DNA from: JBGTKH01 sp041744735 | GTDB lineage: Bacteria > Planctomycetota > Planctomycetia > Pirellulales > Pirellulaceae | NCBI GenBank assembly: GCA_041744735.1 | Contig: JBGTKH010000050.1 | Coordinates: forward strand, 1-22,821 | Reading direction: 5' to 3' | Length of the DNA stretch: 22,821 nt | Shown: positions 15,821 to 22,821 of the stretch, piece after piece | Layout: every line of letters begins with the position of its first letter | Position numbering within the stretch: position 1 is the first letter of the stretch | The notes under the pieces: generated by a model | What the model was told of the DNA's origin: nothing | The model's input: the letters and a program-made list of their open reading frames with translations, nothing else | The model's database searches: none | Translations under genes and position numbers: made by a program

Positions 15821-18800
15821 CCGACGAGGTTGAATTCAGTAAACCTCAGGTGCAAATCATCAATTGTTGCAAAGACGCGGTCGACAAGCTCCAAATAGTT
15901 GTCTACGTCACCATCTGTTTCTGTCGCCGCACGTTCTACCTGTTGATCGGGTGCAGTAATCCATGGACTACGGCCGACTACAAGCGGTGCGATCGCGTTT
16001 TGCGTCGCAGGATTCGCCGCGACCGCTGTCACGTTTGCCGACGGTGGATTGAGCGGCCATGTCGGCTGAACTAGCGTGGCAGGACTCGCTTCCCCTTCGC
16101 CGCTCGCGCTGCCAAGTGATTGCGCATTGACCGTGGGCGCCGAGACGACCGCGCCGCGCACCACGGCAATCACACGGAATACGTCCAGCGGTGTGAGTTG
16201 TCCGTCTCCATCCGCATCCCAATAAAATAACGGCGCCGCGGCGGCATTCGCAACGCTTATCGGCGATGACAAGCGATCGGCGCTGCGCAAGGCTGCGATG
16301 AGGGAAAACACGTCGAGCGAAGTCACTCGGCCGTCGCCATTGACGTCGGCCGAATTGACCGGATTGCGCAAAAGCGAGACGACACTGGCCGGCGCAATGT
16401 TCGCCGTGCCAGAGGTATGTGCATTGACCACCACGCCGCCCGTCGCCGAAATCACGGCCGTGGGTGCGACCAGGACGTTGCTGCCTGCGCTCAGCGTCAC
16501 AGCGCCCGCAGTGGCACGCACCGTCGCACCCGCGCCGATGGTCAGATTGTCGGGCGGACCGGATCCCGCGGCGCTCGGTGAAGCGGTGAGGCTGACAACC
16601 GTGCCGTGAACGGTTCCAGTCACCGTCAGCGGGCTCATTGTCGTGATGTCGATGAGCCCGGACGATTCCATGCGTTTCACATGGAGCGTTCCGCTATTGG
16701 CAACAAATATCCCTCCGCTGCCGGCCGTGACGTCGATTTGTTGCACGCGGGTTTCGAGCTTGTTCAAGACGATGCCCGCGGTCGACTCTACGCGCGTGCC
16801 CACCGACGTACCGGCGCTTAGCACGGCCGACGCGGCCTCGATGTCGGCGCCACCGGAGTCTCCGCCATCCGCGATGCCGCCCTCGCGAGTGGTGACCGTG
16901 ACAGTGCCCATGCCCGTCGTTACCAACCGGCTGATCTGAACGCCCAAGCCAGCCTCGAACGTGATGTTTCCGCCTGCCGCGCTGGCCCGCGAGCCGTCGC
17001 GCATGAAAATATCCAGCCCCGCGTTGAGCGTGACCGAGGCCGTGGCGCTTTGCACGTCGAGCCGACCCGCGGCGTCCACCACGATGCGCCCGCCCGCGTT
17101 CAGCAGAATGTTACCGTCTGCAGTGGTCACCGCACTGCTGACTTGGATGTTTTCCGCGATCGCCGTCACGTTGCCCATTGCAAGATTCGGTAAGTTGTCA
17201 GTTACGAGATTCGTTGGTCCGACAAAACGCACGCCGTCAACGCCGCCGCCACCGTCAATTGTAAAATTCGCCGTGAAGTCAGGCCCCAAACCCGTCACGT
17301 TGAACGTGTCGTTACCGCTCAATCCATCGATCAACACGTTGGCAAAGCTGCCGGCGGGAAACTCGAACGACTCGAACGGGTTGCCGCCGGTGCTGGCCCG
17401 CACACGCGTGTTGCTGCCGTTGGCTTCGATGACAAAGTCATTCGCATCCACGTCGCCCAAAATCGTCAGCGTGCCGCCGGGCGTTCCCACCACGGAAATC
17501 GGCTCCAGGCCGGTGAAATAAATGTGATTCGTCGCGTTGCCAGCGACGGTGAGTATCTCGCCTTCTGACGTCCCCAAGCCCGACCCGCCCCCGACGCCGT
17601 CACCAATGGCATAAGTTTGATTCACGCCGTTCGAGATGAACTCGTATCGCAATGCGTCATTGCCAGATCCGCCGTTGAATCGAATCGACGGGGCGTTGGG
17701 AATGTGGGGATTATCTTTACCGACCGGCAACGTGCCTCCGATGGTCGGAAGTCCATCCGCGGTCTCGCGGATGATCAACGTGTCGTTTCCATCCAGGCCG
17801 TTAATCGTCAACGATTCGATGAGCGACGACGGCAGCGCGAAAATCACGACGTTGTTAAGCAACACCTCAGTATCGGTCCCATTCGGCTGCAATACATAAT
17901 CGTCCCCTGCGGGTGTGCCGTCGATGATCACCACACCGCGTTCGCTCGTAATCGTCGCTGTATCGCTGGCCGTGCTGAAGGCGCTCGCGCCGCCGGTGGT
18001 AGAAATGGCAACCGTATTGCCGAACGCACCGCTGGTTTGATCCCAAGCCCGATATTGGAGGGTTGCCGTGCCAAAGAAATTGGCCGTCGGCACGAAGCGG
18101 ACAACGTCTTGCGAGCGTAGCAGCCGGGCCGCATTGGCCGATGGCGTGCCAAAGTTGGTGAACGTCGTGCCGCCATTGGTCGAGAACTGCCAACTGCCGA
18201 GCGTATTGTCGACGCCGAACACCGCGATGCCTTGCTGAGCCCCATTATCGACGTCGGTAATTGTTCCGCCCACGACGCTGGCCACCGAGTTGCCGGGATT
18301 GGCTATTGGGTCTTCATTGATGGCGGTCAATGTCCTTGCGCCCGAAGGCGTCAGAACCGGTGCGTCGTTCACGCTGGTCACGGTCAATGTCGCCGCATCT
18401 GTCGCTGAACTGAAAGCGGTTGCGCCGCCCGTGCCGCCGATGTTCACTTTGGTTCCGAACGTGCCGCTGGTCTGGTCCCAGGCACGATAGGTAATCGTGG
18501 CGTTCTCCCCGTTTTGCAAATCGGGCAGGTATCGCAGTGAATCGGTGGACCGCAACAGCAACGCCGACGAGCCGGACACCGCGCCCACGAGATTAAACAC
18601 GCCGTTCGTGGCGAATTGCCACGTGCCGTTGCCCGTCGTGCCGGTGATCGCGATGCCGCGCACCGCAGCGTTGTCCACGTCGGTGACGGTCGTGCCGATG
18701 ATGTTGGCCACGGTTGTCGCCGGGCTGGTGGTATCTTCGTTCGTGCCCGTCAGAGTTCGTACGCCGGATGGCACGAGCACCGGCGCGTCGTTGATCGACG

Positions 18801-21558
18801 TGGCGATGACGGTGGTTGTATTATTGGTGACCGCCGGCGCGACGCCGTCGTTAGCACTGACCGTGAACCGCGTCGTGACGGTCGATCCGGGCGGCACTTG
18901 ATTGGCCGTCGGCTGGAACACCAAGCCGCGAATCGCGGTCGTCACTTGCGCCGCCGTCCCGTTGAACGTGAACGTGCCGGCTGGGCCTTGCACAAAGCCA
19001 CCCAGTGAGCCCGCCGTAAACGTGCCGTTGGCTGGCGTCTCAATTGTGACGATTGCAGTCTGTGATTGCGGCGATGGGTTCGTGTCGACGTCGGCAATCA
19101 ATATGCCCGAGAAAGGTTGAATCGTCGCATTATCGTTGACGGCTTGGTTGGCCACCGCGCCCGCAAGCGTCGGTGCATCGTTGACGCCGTTAACCGTAAC
19201 GCTGGCCGTGCCCTGTACCTCGGCACCGCGGTTGTCGCGGAGCTTATACGTGAATGTGTCCGTAATCGAATTGCCCTGCCGCAATGCCTGCAAGGCGGCG
19301 GCGGCGGGGACTGTCGGGTTATAGGTAAAAGTGCCGTTGGCATTGATTTGCACCGAGGCGCCGTTGGCCGACGCGATCGTTTCGGCCACGACCGAGATTG
19401 TATCGCCCGCGTCCGGATCCGAGTCGTTGTTCCGAACGCCGTTAAGCACATTGTTGACCGTAAACACGGTGTCTTCGTTGGTGCCGATCAAGCCGGGATA
19501 GGTCGGACTGGCCGCGGTATAGCGATCGGTCACGGCCACCGGCTGCTGATTGACGACGACGTCCAACTCGACCAGCACACCTGTGATCGGCGCGGTACCG
19601 TCCGTCAAGTCGTACATGAACGAGTCTTGCAGCGTATTGCCGAGCGTAAGGTTGCTGAACGGCGGCGTGTTCGGTGGCGTATACGTAAACGTGCCATTCG
19701 CATTTAATTTCACCATCGCGCCGAGCGTGGTCAACATGCTATTCGTGTTGGTCACCGTCAACGTGTCGTTCGTGTCCACGTCCGTGTCGTTGGCCAAGAC
19801 GCTCCGGCTGGGAGTCGTCGGGATAGAATTGTTAACGACGTATTGAGCGCTGTTGGCTCGGGTATCCGCGGTCGGCACGGGCGCGTCGTTGACGTTCGTC
19901 ACGTTCAACGTGGCCGTGTCGGTGTTTGCACTGAAGGCGGACGTGGGACCCGGACTATTGGCGTTTGCGCGAGTGCCCGCCGTGCCGGAAGACTGGTCCC
20001 AAGCGCGATAGGTGATCGTTACGGTTTCGCCGTTCAGGGCGTTAGGGGTGTAGCGGACCGCGGCCGTGTTGGGCAGCAGCAAGGCACTGGTCGGCGAAAC
20101 CGGTGTTGTGACGCTTGTAAACGGGGCGGCGCCCGTCGTGGAAAACGCAAACGTGCCGTTGCCCACGGCCCCAATAATCGCCATGCCGCCGAGCTGCGGG
20201 CCGTCGATGTCGGTGATCGTGGTCGAGCCGGCGCCGGCGTTAATGAAGCTGGACAGCGCGAGTGTGATCGGCGTATTCTCGTCCGTACTGTCCGTGGGAT
20301 TCGCCGCGGTCAACACCGGAGCGTCGTTGACGGCGAAGACGTTGATCATTCGTGTGGCCACACCGCTGGAAGTGCCGTCAGTGACGGTAAACGAGATCGT
20401 CCGTGGCGTTGTGTTGGGAAAGTCGCTGGTATTTTGGTAGGTCACTGAACGCAGTGCCGTTTGGTAGTTGGCCACCGAAGTGCTGCCACTAAGCGTCAGC
20501 ACACCGGCCGTGGCGTTGTAAGATCCCGTGATACCCAATTGATTGCTGAAGGCCAGGACATCCTGAGCACCGGCAAAGCCTGCGGCAATGCTGACCGTCG
20601 CGCCGATGAGGTTGGGACTGTTGAGACCGGTGAAGGTTAGTCCTGGATCAATGACCGTGGCCGGGTCGTTCTCGAGGTACACCAGCGCTCCGCCGGTGGT
20701 TTGGCCCACCACGGCTAGGCTGGCGGCCTCGATGAATACGGCGCTATCGAGGATTTCGTCGCTGACGTCCGAAATGGCCAGTTTTGCGTGATGCACACCG
20801 GCCGATAGTCCCCGCACGGACGCGGTAAAGACTTCCGTGAAACCGTCGTACCCGAGCTCCATGAGGAACAGGCCTTGGTCGCTGGGATCGTTGTTGCGAT
20901 AGAACTCCGGATGCTGAGGCCCCGTGCCGAGTGGATTGCCGCCGTTAACGGTGTTGACCGAAACAGGCGTGGTTGTGCCTGGAATGAAGGCGATGTTTGC
21001 CCCGTCGACGAGGAAGGCAAAGAGATCGTTGAAGTTTCTGCTGGCAAACTCGTTGTACTCTTCGGAGGCAAACACAAAGTTGAAAAACAGATCGCCGGCG
21101 CTGGCCAGTTGAAAGTCAAATTCCAATGCGGTCGTGTCTGTCGACAACAGCGCGAGGGCGCCAAGTGCCGACGTGAGATCTGCGTCGCCGGCGCCTGAGG
21201 CCAGTCCGGAGGCAGAGTCACTTATATTGGGTCCGCTCGCAAGATTGGCGTCGCCCGTGGTCAGTACGATCCCGGACGCGATGCCGATCGACGGCGCCCC
21301 GCCGGTGAAGAATCCGGCGGAAACCAAGCTCCCCACAAAGGTCGCGTTGCCGAAGGGCACAACGCCGGGTCCTAAGATTGCGTCGCGCAACAGATTCCCG
21401 TCCGTCGTTGTGCCTGTGACCGTCAGCGCCAACAGGTTTCGCTCTTCGAGCTGTTCCAGCCGAAGCTGAGTACAAACTCGGCGATGCGAAGGAATTCTCG
21501 CTTCGCGTCGCCGGAATAGGTTCCGCAGATTTCTTGACATGACACGCGATGCCCCCAT
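15817..21558 (-). CDS. Giant exported surface protein with VNDAP repeats and dockerin
   Basis: A 1,913-aa protein. The N-terminus is very basic and carries LEQLEERNLL (34-43), the planctomycete relative of the LEPR-XLL-type leader motif. Residues about 45-285 resemble a choice-of-anchor L domain (FNFVFASEEYNEFA, NDLFAFLVDG, ISDVSDEILDSAVFIEA). Cadherin/VCBS-like modules follow, punctuated by V/I-NDAP at 410, 556, 792, 922 and 1063. Residues about 1200-1450 hold degenerate RTX-like motifs (GLDGNDTL, GGSGNDAL, GLSGNDTF). Residues about 1470-1720 look like a filamentous beta-helix. A dockerin type I pair (DVNGDGRVTSLDVF from 1738, then DADGDGQLTPLDVF) precedes a tail of about 120 residues. It is probably a calcium-dependent surface or adhesion protein. 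An in-frame ATG at 21540 is an alternative start, with a G-run 11 nt upstream. Its C-terminal third is duplicated in the neighbouring gene. Confidence 0.85.
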   Translation of the reverse strand: MGASRVMSRNLRNLFRRREARIPSHRRVCTQLRLEQLEERNLLALTVTGTTTDGNLLRDAILGPGVVPFGNATFVGSLVSAGFFTGGAPSIGIASGIVLTTGDANLASGPNISDSASGLASGAGDADLTSALGALALLSTDTTALEFDFQLASAGDLFFNFVFASEEYNEFASRNFNDLFAFLVDGANIAFIPGTTTPVSVNTVNGGNPLGTGPQHPEFYRNNDPSDQGLFLMELGYDGFTEVFTASVRGLSAGVHHAKLAISDVSDEILDSAVFIEAASLAVVGQTTGGALVYLENDPATVIDPGLTFTGLNSPNLIGATVSIAAGFAGAQDVLAFSNQLGITGSYNATAGVLTLSGSTSVANYQTALRSVTYQNTSDFPNTTPRTISFTVTDGTSSGVATRMINVFAVNDAPVLTAANPTDSTDENTPITLALSSFINAGAGSTTITDIDGPQLGGMAIIGAVGNGTFAFSTTGAAPFTSVTTPVSPTSALLLPNTAAVRYTPNALNGETVTITYRAWDQSSGTAGTRANANSPGPTSAFSANTDTATLNVTNVNDAPVPTADTRANSAQYVVNNSIPTTPSRSVLANDTDVDTNDTLTVTNTNSMLTTLGAMVKLNANGTFTYTPPNTPPFSNLTLGNTLQDSFMYDLTDGTAPITGVLVELDVVVNQQPVAVTDRYTAASPTYPGLIGTNEDTVFTVNNVLNGVRNNDSDPDAGDTISVVAETIASANGASVQINANGTFTYNPTVPAAAALQALRQGNSITDTFTYKLRDNRGAEVQGTASVTVNGVNDAPTLAGAVANQAVNDNATIQPFSGILIADVDTNPSPQSQTAIVTIETPANGTFTAGSLGGFVQGPAGTFTFNGTAAQVTTAIRGLVFQPTANQVPPGSTVTTRFTVSANDGVAPAVTNNTTTVIATSINDAPVLVPSGVRTLTGTNEDTTSPATTVANIIGTTVTDVDNAAVRGIAITGTTGNGTWQFATNGVFNLVGAVSGSSALLLRSTDSLRYLPDLQNGENATITYRAWDQTSGTFGTKVNIGGTGGATAFSSATDAATLTVTSVNDAPVLTPSGARTLTAINEDPIANPGNSVASVVGGTITDVDNGAQQGIAVFGVDNTLGSWQFSTNGGTTFTNFGTPSANAARLLRSQDVVRFVPTANFFGTATLQYRAWDQTSGAFGNTVAISTTGGASAFSTASDTATITSERGVVIIDGTPAGDDYVLQPNGTDTEVLLNNVVIFALPSSLIESLTINGLDGNDTLIIRETADGLPTIGGTLPVGKDNPHIPNAPSIRFNGGSGNDALRYEFISNGVNQTYAIGDGVGGGSGLGTSEGEILTVAGNATNHIYFTGLEPISVVGTPGGTLTILGDVDANDFVIEANGSNTRVRASTGGNPFESFEFPAGSFANVLIDGLSGNDTFNVTGLGPDFTANFTIDGGGGVDGVRFVGPTNLVTDNLPNLAMGNVTAIAENIQVSSAVTTADGNILLNAGGRIVVDAAGRLDVQSATASVTLNAGLDIFMRDGSRASAAGGNITFEAGLGVQISRLVTTGMGTVTVTTREGGIADGGDSGGADIEAASAVLSAGTSVGTRVESTAGIVLNKLETRVQQIDVTAGSGGIFVANSGTLHVKRMESSGLIDITTMSPLTVTGTVHGTVVSLTASPSAAGSGPPDNLTIGAGATVRATAGAVTLSAGSNVLVAPTAVISATGGVVVNAHTSGTANIAPASVVSLLRNPVNSADVNGDGRVTSLDVFSLIAALRSADRLSSPISVANAAAAPLFYWDADGDGQLTPLDVFRVIAVVRGAVVSAPTVNAQSLGSASGEGEASPATLVQPTWPLNPPSANVTAVAANPATQNAIAPLVVGRSPWITAPDQQVERAATETDGDVDNYLELVDRVFATIDDLHLRFTEFNLVG
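15857..16867 (-). repeat. Direct repeat of about 1 kb, copy 1 (C-terminal module)
   Basis: Encodes the beta-helix end, dockerin and tail of the giant protein. It is collinear with 21805-22821. The spacing between matching points is 5,948 bp at one end and 5,954 bp at the other, so there is only a 6-bp net length difference. Many long stretches match base for base. Confidence 0.85.
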
Positions 21559-21782
21559 GTTGCGATCGATGGACAGGACATGTGACCAGATATGAGAAAC
21601 GGGGTTGCTGTGAGGCTAACGTCCACAGTCCCAGTTCAATGCGCGTCGGTAAACTGCCCTTAGACTAACACTCGGCCAACTTGAATACAAAGGAAATCCC
21701 GCCAATTTGCGGTAAACCTCCTAGCGCGGCCGAGCCGCAGCCAAGTCGTAGCTGAATTCGTGAGAATTCAGGGAAGTGCGAG
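21559..21782. other. Intergenic region between the two surface protein genes
   Basis: Upstream of the giant gene and downstream of the partial gene, both on the minus strand. It contains one single REP hairpin (21748-21771). No ORF of note. A promoter for the giant gene should lie here, but I see no clear -35/-10 pair. Confidence 0.5.
21748..21771 (+). repeat. GTAG-type REP hairpin, single
   Basis: GTAG, arm CTGAATTC, loop GTGA, arm GAATTCAG; perfect 8-bp stem. It has no inverted partner nearby, unlike the other copies in the window. Confidence 0.75.
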
Positions 21783-22821
21783 TCACCCAGCACCCAGGCG
21801 CCATTCATCGATCGTCGCAAAGACGCGGTCGACGAACTCCAAATAGCGGTCTTCGTCATCATTCATTTCCGTCGCCGTCACGCGCTCTGTATGTTGGTCG
21901 GGTGAAGCTAGACGTGCACCTTTACCGACAACGAGCAATGCGATCGTGTTGTCCGTCACAGGTTTTGCCGCGATCGATGGCGCGCTGGCCGACGGTGAAT
22001 TGAGCGGCCAACTCGCTTGGCCTTGGAATGAGGGAGTTGCTTCCCCTTCGCCCGCCGCGCTGCCGGGTTGCTGTACACCGACGCTGGACGCTGAGACGAC
22101 CGCGCCGCGCAGCACGCCAATCACGCGGAACACGTCCAGCGCCGTAAGCCGATCGTCACCATCCGTGTCCAAATAGACCAACGGCAGCGCCACCGCGTTC
22201 ACAACGGTCGTCGGCGACGGCAAGCGACCGGCATTGCGCAAGGCCGCGATGACGGAAAACACGTCGAGCGGCGTCACTCGGCCGTCGCCGTCGACGTCGG
22301 CCCAGTTGACCGGATTGTGCAACAGTGGAACGACACCGGCCGACGTGCTGTTCGCGGCGCCAGCCGTATGCGCGTTGACCACGACGCCGGCCGTTGCTGA
22401 AACCACCGCCGCTGGCGAGACCAGCACGTTGCTGCCCGCGCTCAGCGTGACAGCGCCTGCAGTGGCTCGCACTGTGGCGCCCGCGCCGATTGTCAAATTG
22501 TCCGCCGGCCCGGACCCTGATGCGCTCGGCGAAGCCGTTAGATTGACCGACGAGCCGCGGACCGCTCCAACCACGGCCAGCGGACTCATCGTCGTAATGT
22601 CCACGCGCCCGTTCGGCGCCTCCGCGCGATCCACAACTAGCGTCCCGCTATTGGCAACAAATATCCCTACGCCGCCGGCCACGACGTCGATTCGTCCCAC
22701 GCGGGTATCGAGCTTGTCCAGGAACGTCCCCGCAGCCGTCACCACGCGCGTGCCCACCGACGTGCCTGCGCGCAGCACGACCGACGCGGCCTCAATGTCC
22801 GCGCCGCCCGCATCGCCGCCG
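21783..22821 (-). CDS. Dockerin-containing surface protein, 5' end outside the window
   Basis: The C-terminal 346 residues of a protein whose reading frame stays open to the right edge, so the true start lies beyond the window (an internal GTG at 22778 should not be taken as the start). It matches the C-terminal third of the giant protein almost residue for residue: GGADIEAAS, GTSVGTRV, ITTMSPL, NLTIGAGATVRATAGAVTLSAGSNVLV. A dockerin pair follows (DVDGDGRVTPLDVF and DTDGDDRLTALDVF), then the tail VDRVFATIDE. In the second loop Asp replaces Gly (DTDGDD). Its role is presumably the same as its neighbour's: an exported, calcium-binding surface protein. The two genes are a tandem duplicate pair in the same orientation, at least over this module. 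Confidence 0.85.
   Translation of the reverse strand, partial: GGDAGGADIEAASVVLRAGTSVGTRVVTAAGTFLDKLDTRVGRIDVVAGGVGIFVANSGTLVVDRAEAPNGRVDITTMSPLAVVGAVRGSSVNLTASPSASGSGPADNLTIGAGATVRATAGAVTLSAGSNVLVSPAAVVSATAGVVVNAHTAGAANSTSAGVVPLLHNPVNWADVDGDGRVTPLDVFSVIAALRNAGRLPSPTTVVNAVALPLVYLDTDGDDRLTALDVFRVIGVLRGAVVSASSVGVQQPGSAAGEGEATPSFQGQASWPLNSPSASAPSIAAKPVTDNTIALLVVGKGARLASPDQHTERVTATEMNDDEDRYLEFVDRVFATIDEWRLGAG
21805..22821 (-). repeat. Direct repeat of about 1 kb, copy 2 (C-terminal module)
   Basis: Partner of 15857-16867. The repeat continues to the window edge and probably beyond. It is a substrate for recombination that would delete or duplicate the 5.9 kb between the copies. Confidence 0.85.

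Noticed and set aside
16606..20448. Many plus-strand open frames of 60-200 codons opposite the giant surface gene
   Set aside because: The minus strand holds one continuous 1,913-codon frame with VNDAP repeats and a dockerin. The plus-strand frames are its shadows.

Overview
The window looks like a chromosomal segment from a planctomycete, probably Pirellulales-like. The basis is the style of the proteins. There is an ECF sigma factor directly followed by a membrane-spanning Ser/Thr kinase with a TPR-like extracellular region. There are very large exported proteins with an LEQLEERNLL-type N-terminal motif, VNDAP repeats and an internal dockerin. There are also planctomycete-type secreted barrel-like proteins with an RLSSVPxMFGDFF motif, and GC-rich sequence throughout. 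This taxonomic call is inference; no rRNA or tRNA gene is present.

Layout. At 74-3249 (minus) lies a lipoprotein-like TPR protein with an internal HExxH peptidase domain, preceded by a short nucleotidyltransferase-like fragment. At 3465-5450 (plus) is an Nramp-related transporter with four EF-hand loops in one extramembrane loop. 5451-6196 is a mostly gene-free spacer with GTAG-type REP hairpins, including a 59-bp tandem duplication of a REP pair. At 6197-8011 (plus) is an exported protein with a single CxxCH haem motif near its C-terminus. It converges on a small minus-strand cluster across a perfect 28-bp inverted repeat. That cluster holds an 87-aa hypothetical protein, a nucleotidyltransferase C-terminal remnant, and a ClpP-like protein that appears to lack the catalytic Asp. 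9240-9605 is non-coding and contains a REP pair split by twelve 7-nt tandem repeats.

At 9606-12638 (plus) is the sigma factor/kinase operon, followed by two paralogous exported, barrel-like proteins (12765-15820, plus). These converge, with stop codons overlapping on a CTAG, on a 1,913-aa surface protein (15817-21558, minus). A second protein with a homologous dockerin C-terminus (21783 to the window end, minus) is cut by the edge. The two C-termini form a direct repeat of about 1 kb.

Working together: the sigma/kinase pair has the architecture of an envelope-signalling unit, and the genes after it encode predicted cell-surface proteins. That it controls them is inference from position only. 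The best-supported unusual signals are three. The first is a REP hairpin family whose stems show compensatory base changes between copies. The second is the EF-hand insertion in an Nramp-like carrier that lacks the canonical metal-binding motifs. The third is the heptamer array nested inside a REP pair upstream of the sigma factor gene.
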